A DNA stretch of 64,000 nucleotides, from contig JAHBUQ010000003.1 in assembly GCA_019637995.1 (NCBI GenBank), forward strand, positions 400,982 through 464,981. Reading direction: 5' to 3'. Shown piece by piece: positions 37,049-47,737 of the stretch (its first letter is position 1; every line of letters begins with the position of its first letter). The notes under the pieces are model-generated. The model did no database searches and was not told where the DNA came from. It worked only from the letters and a program-made list of their open reading frames with translations. Source of the DNA: Ignavibacteriota bacterium (GTDB lineage: Bacteria > Bacteroidota > Ignavibacteria > Kapaibacteriales > UBA2268). A program made the position numbers and the translations under genes.

Positions 37049-38155
37049 TCAATTTTTTTTAATTTCTGATGGCAGAGGTAGTTTTACATAAAAAGTTGTA
37101 CCGGAACCGAATGAACTTTCTACGTCAATTATACCACTGTGTTGATGTAAAATTCTTTGCGTAATCGGAAGTCCAAGACCTGTACCGTCAGCTTTCCGTG
37201 TAAAAAAAGGATTAAAAATCTTCGGTAAATCCTCCGGAAGTATGCCTATCCCATTATCGGATATAGAGGCAACAACATAAATACCATCACCCGAACGACC
37301 AAATTTTTCAGTATAAGTCTCAATTTTGATATTTCCCTTAATTTTTATTGCATCAGCGGCATTAGTTATAAGATTTATCAATACCTGCTGTATTTGCTTA
37401 GAATCAGCGGCTATGACCGGAAGGTTCTCGTCAAATTTCAGCTCAACTTTAATATCCTTTCTTTTAATCATAGCCGTCACGAGCTCAAGAGTACTTACAA
37501 TTAAACTATTTAACTGTAAATCCTTGATATCGGGCATTGTCGGACGGGAAAAATTCAATGTAACTTCAACAATTCTTGAAATTCTGTCAACTCCCTGAAG
37601 GGCGGTTTCAATATACTCATATTCAGGAGCCGTTGGCTCAAAGCGCCTTTTAAGTACTTGAAGGTTCAGATTAACAGCAGCAAGGGGGTTCCTTATTTCA
37701 TGTGCCACTCCGGCAGAAAGCTGCCCCAAAAGGACAAGTTTATCAGCTTGAACTAATTTATCTGTAAGTGCATGTTGCTCGCTGACATCACGGGCAATTG
37801 CAAGAATTAAGTCCTGCCCCTCGAATCTCATAAAGCGAGCACTGACCTCGACCATGATTGGATTGCCTTCCTGATTTTCAAGCGACAATTCGCTGAGAAC
37901 CATCGTAGAGTTTGTCTTATTCAAGAGCTTAAATATTCTGCGGAATTGAGGTAAAATTTCCCCTAAAAGATTATCCCGCGATCTGCCTAATATTTGTGCC
38001 GCATAATCATTTGCATCAAGGACACTCCAAGTCTCCGGCTGTACTATAAATACTGCATCTGTGGCGTTATCAAAAAAAGATTTATACCAGGCAAGTTGCT
38101 TTTCTGTCGTCGAAGTATTGTCATCTTTTTTTACTTTTTTTTGTTTACTTGTCAT
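37049..38155 (-). CDS. NtrB-like PAS sensor histidine kinase
   Basis: A 368-residue soluble kinase. The PAS domain (about 22-145) begins WYKSFFDNATDAVFIVQPET. The H-box is LSAGVAHEIRNPLAAVN, followed by the N-box LITNAADAIK, G1 SISDNGIGI and G2 ADGTGLGLPIT. This is the NtrB/AtoS class that pairs with sigma-54 regulators such as the one just downstream. It begins 23 nt after the stop of the large secreted-protein gene, which may or may not share its transcript. Confidence 0.92.
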   Translation of the reverse strand: MTSKQKKVKKDDNTSTTEKQLAWYKSFFDNATDAVFIVQPETWSVLDANDYAAQILGRSRDNLLGEILPQFRRIFKLLNKTNSTMVLSELSLENQEGNPIMVEVSARFMRFEGQDLILAIARDVSEQHALTDKLVQADKLVLLGQLSAGVAHEIRNPLAAVNLNLQVLKRRFEPTAPEYEYIETALQGVDRISRIVEVTLNFSRPTMPDIKDLQLNSLIVSTLELVTAMIKRKDIKVELKFDENLPVIAADSKQIQQVLINLITNAADAIKIKGNIKIETYTEKFGRSGDGIYVVASISDNGIGILPEDLPKIFNPFFTRKADGTGLGLPITQRILHQHSGIIDVESSFGSGTTFYVKLPLPSEIKKN

Positions 38156-38178
38156 TATTTCAAAATTATTATTATTTT

Positions 38179-41100
38179 TTATTTCACAACCGGATAAGTT
38201 ATTGAATCGTATCTAATTCCATTTGTAAGTATGAAACTGTACACTCCGCTTGGAAGACCCGAAACATCGTAATTGATAACGTGGTCTCCGGGCTTAACAT
38301 GACCGCTTATAATTGTATCTGCCAATTCGCCAAGATTATTATATACTTTTATTTCTGTGTTTTCATCTGATATATTTGAAAAATATATATTGAGTGATTC
38401 AAGATTTCCCGTTTCTCTCACTGTAATCCCGAAATTTCCGGCAACGGCAAGCAATCTTCCTTCGAGGTCACAATCACCAATTATTGTAATATCAGATTCG
38501 TTAGTTTCAACCGAAGTAGGCATTCTTGAGCTGATAATCACAGAATCGAGAGTTATTTTTGCATTTAGAGCATCTCCTAATAGAGGCTTAGCAGTTATTA
38601 GAATCAATTCGCCGTTATTAACCATTTCAGGTTCTGAAATATTCAAAGTTAGAATTAATTTACCTTCTCGGCTATCATCAAAAGTGATTAATGATGTAGG
38701 AGAATTCAGTGCCTGTCCTAATAGTGCTGTTCTGAGATTAAGATTAATATGGTCGAATGAAAGATGGAATGCAATATTTCTCAATTCAAGCTCTGAAATA
38801 GAATAATTTGGGTCGAATTCGAAATTTACCGGCAATCTTTTCTCCGAACCTATTTCGATAATTTCACTTTCGGGAAGTTTTGCTTTAATCATAGCCATTC
38901 GATTATCAATTGTTGATCCTCTGATTATAAACTCGAATTTCTCCGGGCAGGGTTTATTAATATATACATTGGCTAAAAGATTATGCGAACCTACATTTGA
39001 ACGCGGGTAACTAATGGTTATTTCAAATGTGCCGGATGGTGGTATTTCCACCGGAAAATCTGTTGCATTTGGTGAAACCAAAACAAATGGAGCAGGAATT
39101 TGTATAGAATCAATTACTGCATACAGCCCTGCGTTTAAGTTTACGACTGTCAAAATTCTTGTATCAGCATCTAATAAGTTGCCTTGACCAAAGTCAACAA
39201 TTATAGTTGAAAACTGCGGGCTTAGAGGATTAATTCTCTCGCCTTTTATATATAAAGTATAAATTTCTCCGCAAGGTTCAACTTCAAAAACTATGCTGTC
39301 GCTAATAATTCCTTCACTTGTTTCAGGGATACGAATTTCAAATAAATTATCTCCAATATTGAAAATCTTATCTTTGAACAAATTCGACCTTACAAATGTC
39401 CCGTTATAAATCATCCTTCCGATAAATGCACCTTCTGCTGAAGCAAGAATTTTCGAATCAATTATCACATCACCTTTTGTAACACAATTATTAATTACAC
39501 CAAAATCTACATTATTATCCTGAAGTGACACATCAAGTTCGACTGCAGGAGGAATTACAGTTAAATCCATTCCAATCTGACAGGGATTTTCATACATAAA
39601 AGTGATTGTGAAAGGGTTAGAATTCGTAAAATTTAATCTGATATAAATTGTGTCAGTCACTCCCGGTTCGATTTCACGTGGCATATCTGTCAGGAATGTA
39701 ATTCTCGCATCTCCGAAAATGCCTTCAATTGTTGCAGTTTCGATTGTATTATTCTGCAAAATCAAAAAAGTATCAAGCGTTCTTTTGCAGGTAACTTCAT
39801 TGCTAACGTCAATCATTTTTGTCAAAAGTGTAATTTCAGGGTCATAGACCACAGCTTCCACAGTTACTTTGGTGGAGGAGGTATCAGTCCTGCCAACCGG
39901 CACATATTTCACAGTAAGCTCACCGGAATAAGTTCCGACATTATAATTTTCAAGAACAAAAAAGCCGCTGAAGTATTCACCCGGCTTAATTCTAATTACA
40001 TCATCAGTAGCAAACTCGGATGAAACAAATGTGAAATCAGCATTATTTAATGTAGGTTTAATGACATATATTTCCTCAGTACCGGATGCTATAAATCTGA
40101 TTGAGTCAATAGTATAATCATAATCAGGGCATAATGAAGCACGATTTCCCAAATTTATGTTTGACTTGTCTGCGTCAAGCCTTGTAGAGCCAAGGTTCGG
40201 TCTTTGACCGAATAAGTCTGTAAATTTGCTTAAATTACATAATGTGCTAATTGTAATTCTACCATCCCGCGAACCAAATCCAACTATTTCAAATTTTATC
40301 CTTATAGTATATGAACCTTTAGCAGGTATTCTAACAGGGAACACAGCCGGGGAAATCAATTTAAAATTATTTGCAGGTGTTATGATTATATCACTCTGAT
40401 TCAGGACTAATTCATCATTGGAATTGTTTGTGAGAATGATATCTTTTTCGAAATCTGAATCAGCGTCAAATTCAAGTCTGTTTGTACTTAATGTGAAGTC
40501 CGGAGCAACTATTTTAACAGTAACTGCTATTGATGTGTCCGGACATAAACCGCCGGATTCTGCGATGAATTTATAAATTCCTTCTTCTGAAATTGATACA
40601 TCATTCAGCCCGGACAGCATAGCGCCATCTTTTTCCCATCTTGATTCAATATTTGAACCTGAGGGAATTGACAATCCCCTCAAATTTAAGTCATTGCCCG
40701 CACAAAGGTAAATAGTTGTATCTTTACTAAATGTTCGACTTGTTACGGGGTCTATAATAAAAGTTTCGGGAGCTTCGAGAATTTCAATTTTGATTTCATT
40801 TGATGATGATGCACAACCGGAAGATTTACTTGTAATAACCAGCCAGTAGTCGCCGGGCTTTGTGAGGTCTAATGTAAATCCATCACCTGCCAATTCGCCG
40901 TCCTGATTTGAATACCATTGATAAAAATACTTTTGTGTATCTTTGATATTGGCTTCAAGTTTTGCCTCAACATTGCTGCAGAACTGTGTGACTCCAATTG
41001 TTGTTGATATTTGAGGTTCGGGTGGTATCTCCTTTATAATTGACTGCGCCACACTTGCAAAGCTTGCTTCGTTATATTGTCTGCCTCTTGCATTACGTGG

Positions 41101-42180
41101 GTCGGCAAAATCGTACTGAACCGGGTCAAAAAAACTTGGACCATAACGAAAAGCATAAATTCTGTAAGCATATCTTTTGCCACATTCAAAGCTTTCGCCA
41201 TCGCTGAAATCATCAAGAAATTGGTTGGTTGTTAATCTTGGAACAATTCCTACAACTTTGTAAATACCGAGAATTTGCCCAACATTGTATATTTTTCCAT
41301 CTTCAATAATCGGCTCAATATTATTATTTTCTATATAACGCAAAATCATATAACCTTCGTCAGGGTCGCTATAAGTAGATGCAGCATTCCAGGTAAGCTC
41401 CACAGAGCTGAAATTATCTACAATTCTTGTATTTATTATTCCTGGATTTGTCCAGTCGGGCTGACGTAGTTCACGCCAAAATGCATGATTCTGATGGTCG
41501 TCATTGCTTCGTTTGTTGGGAAGACCTTTTGTGACTGAGCCTGTACCGGAAATATTCGCAGGAGACAGACCTGCGAGATAATTACTGAGCATCAGTCCAG
41601 GGGATACTTTTACGCTGTTGTTTTGAGAGATTCCGGAATTGAGAAATATATTTGGCTTTGGTATTGTATCATAATTGTCTCCAATTTGCCCACCTATATA
41701 TCCAAGACAGTGGACATGATTTCCAAGAACATCACGGATTTGTATCATATCATAACTGCTGTTAAGGTCAAGTGAACTCAAAGGTGTGCCATCCTGAGTA
41801 TATTCTAAAGGTCCATCAGTACCATCGGCTTTGAATGTAGTGAAATAAAAGCTACTTTGGGAGCCCATTTCAATATAACCATCAGATTTTTCATCATCAA
41901 AATTTCCACCTCTGTGGTTTATGACTATAATCGTTCCAATTCGTAAATTTCTCCAAAGCTCAACATCGTTGAACCTTATGCCACCCATCCAACCGTTAGA
42001 TCCGCTATTGTCACGCATTGTATAACCAACAAGCGAGACATTATCTTCAACAACCAGAAGTTCAGTCCATTCGTTTGCTGAACCTGCGGCATAAAATATT
42101 TCACTCACAACCACAGGCTGCGACATATTTATATTAAAATTTGCCAGCAATAAAGCTAACAGCAGTAATAACTTTTTCAT
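38179..42180 (-). CDS. large secreted protein with lamin-tail domain and T9SS-type C-terminal domain
   Basis: A 1333-residue exported protein. The signal peptide is MKKLLLLLALLLANFNINMS. An LTD-like domain follows (VVVSEIFYAAGSANEWTEL), then fibronectin/Ig-like segments (an Ig-like unit around QFCSNVEAKLEANI) and several beta-sandwich units of the ASH/choice-of-anchor D kind. The last about 75 residues (IKVYNNLGELADTI to YDVSGLPSGVYSFIL) match type A T9SS sorting domains, which direct export through the outer membrane and attachment to the surface. Function is probably adhesion or surface structure. It is upstream of the NtrB-like kinase on the same strand. Confidence 0.85.
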   Translation of the reverse strand: MKKLLLLLALLLANFNINMSQPVVVSEIFYAAGSANEWTELLVVEDNVSLVGYTMRDNSGSNGWMGGIRFNDVELWRNLRIGTIIVINHRGGNFDDEKSDGYIEMGSQSSFYFTTFKADGTDGPLEYTQDGTPLSSLDLNSSYDMIQIRDVLGNHVHCLGYIGGQIGDNYDTIPKPNIFLNSGISQNNSVKVSPGLMLSNYLAGLSPANISGTGSVTKGLPNKRSNDDHQNHAFWRELRQPDWTNPGIINTRIVDNFSSVELTWNAASTYSDPDEGYMILRYIENNNIEPIIEDGKIYNVGQILGIYKVVGIVPRLTTNQFLDDFSDGESFECGKRYAYRIYAFRYGPSFFDPVQYDFADPRNARGRQYNEASFASVAQSIIKEIPPEPQISTTIGVTQFCSNVEAKLEANIKDTQKYFYQWYSNQDGELAGDGFTLDLTKPGDYWLVITSKSSGCASSSNEIKIEILEAPETFIIDPVTSRTFSKDTTIYLCAGNDLNLRGLSIPSGSNIESRWEKDGAMLSGLNDVSISEEGIYKFIAESGGLCPDTSIAVTVKIVAPDFTLSTNRLEFDADSDFEKDIILTNNSNDELVLNQSDIIITPANNFKLISPAVFPVRIPAKGSYTIRIKFEIVGFGSRDGRITISTLCNLSKFTDLFGQRPNLGSTRLDADKSNINLGNRASLCPDYDYTIDSIRFIASGTEEIYVIKPTLNNADFTFVSSEFATDDVIRIKPGEYFSGFFVLENYNVGTYSGELTVKYVPVGRTDTSSTKVTVEAVVYDPEITLLTKMIDVSNEVTCKRTLDTFLILQNNTIETATIEGIFGDARITFLTDMPREIEPGVTDTIYIRLNFTNSNPFTITFMYENPCQIGMDLTVIPPAVELDVSLQDNNVDFGVINNCVTKGDVIIDSKILASAEGAFIGRMIYNGTFVRSNLFKDKIFNIGDNLFEIRIPETSEGIISDSIVFEVEPCGEIYTLYIKGERINPLSPQFSTIIVDFGQGNLLDADTRILTVVNLNAGLYAVIDSIQIPAPFVLVSPNATDFPVEIPPSGTFEITISYPRSNVGSHNLLANVYINKPCPEKFEFIIRGSTIDNRMAMIKAKLPESEIIEIGSEKRLPVNFEFDPNYSISELELRNIAFHLSFDHINLNLRTALLGQALNSPTSLITFDDSREGKLILTLNISEPEMVNNGELILITAKPLLGDALNAKITLDSVIISSRMPTSVETNESDITIIGDCDLEGRLLAVAGNFGITVRETGNLESLNIYFSNISDENTEIKVYNNLGELADTIISGHVKPGDHVINYDVSGLPSGVYSFILTNGIRYDSITYPVVK

Positions 42181-42282
42181 AATTTCTCACTTACAAAGAA
42201 AAAAAGCATTATTTTTGTATATATTCATTAACGTATTAAATCGTATTTACATATAATATTAAATAAATATAAAAAAAGACAA

Positions 42283-42993
42283 ATGAACAACTACAAAAGT
42301 TTAAAAATAACGGGATTTTACCAAATTATATTATCAATTTTTCTAATTTTTATATATAATATTCTTGCTGTTTCTGTTTTTCCTCCTGATTTGTCATCAG
42401 GTGCACCTGTTCCGAGTATTTCTTTTTTATTATCTTCGCAAATTTTAGGCTTCTTTTTTACATCTGTAACATTAATTTTTGCTTTCAGAGTTTTCGAAAT
42501 CAACGAATATCTCAAGTTTGATATATCTTTTTTGGGATTGATGCTGGCTTTGTCCACTCTACTGCTTGCGATTATTTTAATATCTTCGGCAGAATATTTA
42601 CAAAAGTCAATAGTTCCGGTATATTTAATCAGCAGTTATTTGTCAATGTCGGGCGAGCTGCATTCAGGCTATGAGTCTCTCGCCAGAATGCTGGTTGAGG
42701 TACAACCTGCAATGCTGTACTTAGCCGGGGCTCTTTTACCGGCAGTCTGTGAAGAGTTTTTCTTTCGTGGTTTTTTGCTTCAGCTTAGTCTAAAATATTA
42801 TTCCAAACTGACATCACTTTTTATTGTTAGCGCAATTTTTTCACTTTTACATTTTCAAATTATCGCTGTTTTACCACTTTTCATATTTGGATTTTTACTC
42901 GGTCTTCTCACACTTAAAACCGGCAGACTAAGTTACGCAGTATTAGTACATTTTCTAAACAATACATTCACACTTTATATAGTAAGCAATTGA
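42283..42993 (+). CDS. CPBP-family intramembrane metalloprotease
   Basis: A 236-residue membrane protein with about six to seven hydrophobic segments. The CPBP/Abi motifs are present: CEEFFFRGFLLQ (paired Glu plus Arg), FSLLHF (His) and VHFLNN (His/Asn). The family are CAAX-type proteases, some of which protect against bacteriocins or process membrane peptides. The substrate is unknown. The HAD phosphatase gene starts 33 nt later on the same strand. Confidence 0.87.
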   Translation: MNNYKSLKITGFYQIILSIFLIFIYNILAVSVFPPDLSSGAPVPSISFLLSSQILGFFFTSVTLIFAFRVFEINEYLKFDISFLGLMLALSTLLLAIILISSAEYLQKSIVPVYLISSYLSMSGELHSGYESLARMLVEVQPAMLYLAGALLPAVCEEFFFRGFLLQLSLKYYSKLTSLFIVSAIFSLLHFQIIAVLPLFIFGFLLGLLTLKTGRLSYAVLVHFLNNTFTLYIVSN

Positions 42994-43026
42994 AATGATT
43001 TATTAATTTAATTCGTTTTTGAAATT

Positions 43027-43848
43027 ATGAAAAATTTAACAGAATATAAAAATAAAATTATCAATAAATTAAGACCTAATCTCAAAGAAGCAATTTTGGA
43101 GTTAGAAATGAAAAACATCTGTGACGATGAAAAGATTGCAGTTTTTGATTTGGATAACACATTGATAAACGGCGATATTGGTGATTCTCTATACTGCTAT
43201 TTGAAGTCAACAGGTCATGAGTTTGATTATAAATGGTCGGATTATCAGGCTATGCTTGCAAGAAAAGATTATCAAAATTCATACTGTGATATAATTACAA
43301 CAATGAAAGGATTGAATATTTCAACTGTATACAATGCGGCAAAGCATTTGATTTCAACTAATTCAGAAATAATTTGCTTTTCGGAAGATGGAATTGAATA
43401 TGAATTTCCTGTTCCTACACCAATCCCTGAAATGCAGATTTTAGTTACTTATCTAAAAATTTCAGGATGGAAAGTCGGAGTCATATCAGCAAGTTATCAT
43501 ATAGCAGTTAAGGCAGTATGCGAGAGCTTGTTCAATCTAAATCCTCAATTTATCAGAGGTGTACGTACAGAAATCGAAGTAACAGAAAAATATGAAGATT
43601 TAATAACCGATATAATCAAAGGAACTGTTACTTACAGGCAGGGCAAGGCTGATGTATTTCAAGAATTATTCGGAGAGGGCGTGAAGCCACTGATTTCAGC
43701 AGGCGATTCCCATGGCGATATTGAGCTGCTCAACCTGACATCGCAAAATGGTCTAATAATTTTGTGCGGTAAATCTTTATCAAATATAAATTTTTTGAAA
43801 TCAAAAATTGAAAGTAATGCAAAATTTGTTGATTTTCAAGTATCTTAG
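43027..43848 (+). CDS. HAD-superfamily phosphatase (SerB-like, class IB)
   Basis: A 273-residue hydrolase. Motif I is VFDLDNTLINGD (nucleophile Asp41, acid Asp43), motif II is VGVISASYH, and motif IV is ISAGDSHGDIELL. The long cap between motifs I and II fits the HAD-IB group with phosphoserine phosphatase and phosphorylethanolamine/phosphocholine phosphatases. The natural substrate is not deducible. No signal peptide, so cytoplasmic. Confidence 0.85.
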   Translation: MKNLTEYKNKIINKLRPNLKEAILELEMKNICDDEKIAVFDLDNTLINGDIGDSLYCYLKSTGHEFDYKWSDYQAMLARKDYQNSYCDIITTMKGLNISTVYNAAKHLISTNSEIICFSEDGIEYEFPVPTPIPEMQILVTYLKISGWKVGVISASYHIAVKAVCESLFNLNPQFIRGVRTEIEVTEKYEDLITDIIKGTVTYRQGKADVFQELFGEGVKPLISAGDSHGDIELLNLTSQNGLIILCGKSLSNINFLKSKIESNAKFVDFQVS

Positions 43849-43951
43849 ATCATTTTTTTTTGATAATTCAAATTATTTAAATTAATTTTGTGTTAATTAA
43901 ATATTACATTAAATAATAAGTAAAATCATTTTATAGTTTTTGGAAAATCTT

Positions 43952-46900
43952 ATGAAGCATTTAGTATTATTTCTAACGGCGATATTTTGTTTAAATATTG
44001 CAAATTCTGCGGTTCCACATTATTATTTTGACAAAAGTCCAACAGCAAAGAAGGATATTGAATATACAATTGATATTCCTGAAAAGCATATTAACGGAAA
44101 ATTTTATCCGGCTCACACACTTGAAATGGAAAGAGTGGATTCCGAGCATGTATATCACAATAAAATTGAAATAAAGACAAAATCACATCAGTATATTAAT
44201 GAAGCAACAGGTCGTTTTGAAAATAATGAGCTGAATTCTCTTTTGGAGAAAATCAATTTTGTTTCAGCAAGAGCACCCTATGAAGTTTATTTCAAAGGTA
44301 ATCATTTGCTTTCTGCAGATAATCATGGTGTCAGCAGAATTTATGAAATACGATATAATGGCGGTCATGACCCTTACGAAGTTTGCAAGATGATACTTAA
44401 TTATCATGAATTTGAATATGTTACTCCGGTTTTCAGACGTTATACGTATTTCATTCCCAACGACCCAAGGTTTGGCACTCAATATCACCATGAGAGAATA
44501 AATATGCAGGCGGCGTGGGATATTACTCAAGGCGATACCAATACCATAATAGCAATTATAGATTCAGGAACAGATATCGAACATGAAGACCTTATTGGCA
44601 ATATTTGGACTAATCCCGGTGAAATTCCCGGCAACGGTATTGATGACGATGGCAACGGAAAAATTGATGATGTGAACGGTTGGGATTTCATCGGCAATAT
44701 TACCGTCCAGCAGTATCAGCAGGGTCAGTTCCGTGAGAACAATAATCCACTTGCCAAATTGAATACACACGGCACACATACAGCAGGCTGTGCCGCTGCT
44801 TCAACAAATAATAATATTGGAATTGCTGCACCGGGATTTAAATGCAGAATTCTTCCTATCAAATGTTCCTCTGATTCTTTTCAGTCTCCCGGAATTTTGC
44901 GCGGCTATGAAGCAATTTTGTATGCCGCAGTTACCGGTGCTCATGTAATTAATTGTAGCTGGGGCGGTCCCGGAAGGAGCCCTGCAGAACAAAATATTAT
45001 TAATCAGGCAATTGATTTGGGTTCTTTGATTGTTGCAGCTTCCGGAAATACCGGGAAAAATCTTGATATTAGTCCTGATTATCCTGCCGCTTATAATGGT
45101 GTCCTGAGTGTAGGCTCATCAGGTGCTACAGACAGAGCTTCCGGCTTTGCAAGTTATGGAAACTTAGTTCGCATATTTGCACCCGGAGAAAATATAATTT
45201 CTACGCTGCCAAACAATCGCTATGTAGCTCAAAGTGGAACTTCAATGGCATCGCCCGTCGCAGCCGGAGTAGCGGCACTTATTCGTTCAATTCATAAAGA
45301 CTGGACACCTGAGCAAGTGATTTATCAAATGAGAGGAACTTGCGATAATGTTCTTCAGCCAACAAATCCTAATGTCAGACATCTTTATTTCGGAAGAATG
45401 AATGCAGGTAATGCTCTTAGAAATAATGCAAAGGAAGGATTTGATATGCCCGGTATCGGTCTTGAATTTGTAAGAGTAGGTCAGAGCAATACAATTTCAA
45501 CGTTTGAATTTAATGATGTTACAATTAGTCTTAAAAATCATTTAGCTTCAGATAAAAATGTTACTATCAGGATTATTCCTATTGATAATTTTGTAGAATT
45601 TGAAGAATATGAATTTGTTATTCCTGAATTTTACACAAATTCAATCCAAAACCTTACTGCAAAAGTAAAACTTTTAAGCAATAACCCATGGTTCAAGGGT
45701 GATGCTGAGATTTTAATTGAAATGACAGGTTCAAATTATTACAATTTGGAAATGGCGAAAATAAATATTGATGTAGAGTCATCTAATGTATTTTCAAGGT
45801 ATGGTGGTGTACCTTCAGCCTATGAAATAATATGGCACGACGGCTCAATTTTTAGCAATGACCTATTTTTTGTTGTTGGCTCCAGTTCCAGAGTTGGAGG
45901 AGTTATTCACCGCTCTCAAGAAGCTACAGGTACTCTGCTGCCGGTAAGCCAGCAACCTGTTTATTGTGTACATGCATTCGACAGCCAGAATTTAATTGTC
46001 GGTGATGGTCCAAGCAACGGAAATGCACAGGTACATCATTCAACAAACAGCGGTCAAACATGGACACAAAAATCAGCTGCACATATTACATCATTCATAA
46101 ATTCATTCCATTTCTTCAACGAAAATGAAGGTATATTGCTCGGTGACCCGAAAAATGGAGTCTGGGGCGTTGGATATACAAGTGATAAAGCGCAAACATG
46201 GCAATTAGTTACAAATATTCCTCCTCCACTCAATAATGAAACAGGATTAGTTGGTTCAATTTGTCAGACTGGTGATAGTGTATGGTTTGGTACAACTTCA
46301 GGACGTGTTTACAGAACAACTGATAAGGGTTATACATGGAGCGTGCAGGTTGTCAGAGCAGGTGGTTTTATTACCGGAGTTACTTTTAATGGTGATGTAG
46401 GTGCTTGTATATATGCCGAGTCAAGTGCTCAGGGTTCACCAAGGAAAATGGCTGTTACCACTGACGGAGGTAACACATGGCAACTTGACGCTTATGATTT
46501 TACTGCAAATATGCAATCTCCTGTAGGAATTTATGCAATACAAGAAACCGATGCGATAATTGTTCAGAATTTTGACGGCAAACTTTTTGCTACTGAAGCT
46601 TTAGGAAAAAGCTGGACACCTGTCTTAAATACTAAGCGTGATAATTATTATCATGCATATTTTAATCAGAATAATAACAAAGTATCTGTATTTACTTCAG
46701 GTCTAAGTGAAGTGAACAGATTGGACTTCACTTACTCTACAGCAGATACCCGTAAGGAGCTTGTATTTGTATTTGGTAGTTCACTTGAATTTGGAGATGT
46801 TGTAATAGATGCGACATCCACACTGAACAAAGAAATTAGAAATGTTGGCAATTCTGAAGTAAATGTCGAATCAGTTGAATTTATTCCTGATGATGGCACT

Positions 46901-47353
46901 GAAAATACAGATTTTACTATTCTGCAACCAAATTTAAGACTCGTTTCACCAATTCAGAATGGACAGGTCAGAATCAGATTTTCGCCCAAATCTGAAGGAC
47001 TTAAATCTGGTATTGTAACAATTAAATCTGATGCAGATAATAACGAAATTAAGCTCAACATTTCAGGAAATGGTGTACTTGCAAGTAGCATCAACGGTAA
47101 AAATATATTTTCAAATATTATAATTTCTCCTAACCCATCAAGTGATTTCATCACAATTCAATTCAGCAACATAGGGCTTCAGCCCTTTGCAGCGACTGAA
47201 AAAGTGCAAATATTCGATATGCTTGGTTTAGAAGTTATGTCTGTAGGGATAGGGCTTGACCTGTCCACACAAAAAATTGATGTATCACATCTGCCGGCAG
47301 GAGTGTATTTCATCCGTATTGGCAATAAGATAGAGAAATTTGTGAAGATGTGA
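43952..47353 (+). CDS. secreted subtilisin-like (S8) protease with T9SS-type C-terminal domain
   Basis: A 1133-residue exported protease. The signal peptide is MKHLVLFLTAIFCLNIANSA. A propeptide precedes the S8 domain (about 170-500), whose triad is Asp204 (IIDSGTDIEHEDL), His273 (NTHGTHTAGC) and Ser431 (SGTSMASPVAAG). A Ca-site-like insert NGIDDDGNGKIDD lies between Asp and His. The middle (about 600-900) has BNR-like repeats (TTDKGYTWS, TTDGGNTWQ), then a choice-of-anchor D sandwich and a C-terminal sorting domain ending IEKFVKM. The ATG at 43952 is chosen over a TTG four codons earlier. The CTD coding region contains the core of the downstream hairpin repeat (about 47170-47190). Confidence 0.93.
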   Translation: MKHLVLFLTAIFCLNIANSAVPHYYFDKSPTAKKDIEYTIDIPEKHINGKFYPAHTLEMERVDSEHVYHNKIEIKTKSHQYINEATGRFENNELNSLLEKINFVSARAPYEVYFKGNHLLSADNHGVSRIYEIRYNGGHDPYEVCKMILNYHEFEYVTPVFRRYTYFIPNDPRFGTQYHHERINMQAAWDITQGDTNTIIAIIDSGTDIEHEDLIGNIWTNPGEIPGNGIDDDGNGKIDDVNGWDFIGNITVQQYQQGQFRENNNPLAKLNTHGTHTAGCAAASTNNNIGIAAPGFKCRILPIKCSSDSFQSPGILRGYEAILYAAVTGAHVINCSWGGPGRSPAEQNIINQAIDLGSLIVAASGNTGKNLDISPDYPAAYNGVLSVGSSGATDRASGFASYGNLVRIFAPGENIISTLPNNRYVAQSGTSMASPVAAGVAALIRSIHKDWTPEQVIYQMRGTCDNVLQPTNPNVRHLYFGRMNAGNALRNNAKEGFDMPGIGLEFVRVGQSNTISTFEFNDVTISLKNHLASDKNVTIRIIPIDNFVEFEEYEFVIPEFYTNSIQNLTAKVKLLSNNPWFKGDAEILIEMTGSNYYNLEMAKINIDVESSNVFSRYGGVPSAYEIIWHDGSIFSNDLFFVVGSSSRVGGVIHRSQEATGTLLPVSQQPVYCVHAFDSQNLIVGDGPSNGNAQVHHSTNSGQTWTQKSAAHITSFINSFHFFNENEGILLGDPKNGVWGVGYTSDKAQTWQLVTNIPPPLNNETGLVGSICQTGDSVWFGTTSGRVYRTTDKGYTWSVQVVRAGGFITGVTFNGDVGACIYAESSAQGSPRKMAVTTDGGNTWQLDAYDFTANMQSPVGIYAIQETDAIIVQNFDGKLFATEALGKSWTPVLNTKRDNYYHAYFNQNNNKVSVFTSGLSEVNRLDFTYSTADTRKELVFVFGSSLEFGDVVIDATSTLNKEIRNVGNSEVNVESVEFIPDDGTENTDFTILQPNLRLVSPIQNGQVRIRFSPKSEGLKSGIVTIKSDADNNEIKLNISGNGVLASSINGKNIFSNIIISPNPSSDFITIQFSNIGLQPFAATEKVQIFDMLGLEVMSVGIGLDLSTQKIDVSHLPAGVYFIRIGNKIEKFVKM

Positions 47354-47375
47354 GTTAGTAAAAAGTTATAAAGTT

Positions 47376-47482
47376 ATTGAGTTGAAAGTTAAATCACAAG
47401 TTGCAACAAAGGGCTTCAGCCCTTTGCGTTCAGATTATGCAGCAAAAATAGATGTCCTACACTTCGCAAGTGTAGGACATCT
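47376..47482. repeat. 107-nt double-hairpin repeat, copy A
   Basis: Nearly identical to 51158-51264. It holds two perfect inverted repeats: CAAAGGGCT-TC-AGCCCTTTG (47407-47426), and a 13-bp stem ATGTCCTACACTT-CGC-AAGTGTAGGACAT (47452-47480). The second is followed by CTTGCTTTTT, so here it may also end transcription of the S8 protease gene. The sequence is of REP/BIME type. Confidence 0.88.
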
Positions 47483-47737
47483 TGCTTTTTGAAATTTGTA
47501 AAAAAATAAAATTTTATTTGTATAATATTCAGAAATTACTTATTTTAGCTATATGATAATGGTAACTAAGAAAAAATATGATTTTGATGGGTAAATATCA
47601 TAAAATTTATAGTAACATTGCCCTATCTCTTGGGGAAAAAATATATCTTTTTGCCATATTGTTATCTGCATATTTCAAACGCTTTATCTCTCCTTTATTA
47701 CTTCAACAGAAAAAGATTTTTTGTTTGATAAATTTTG

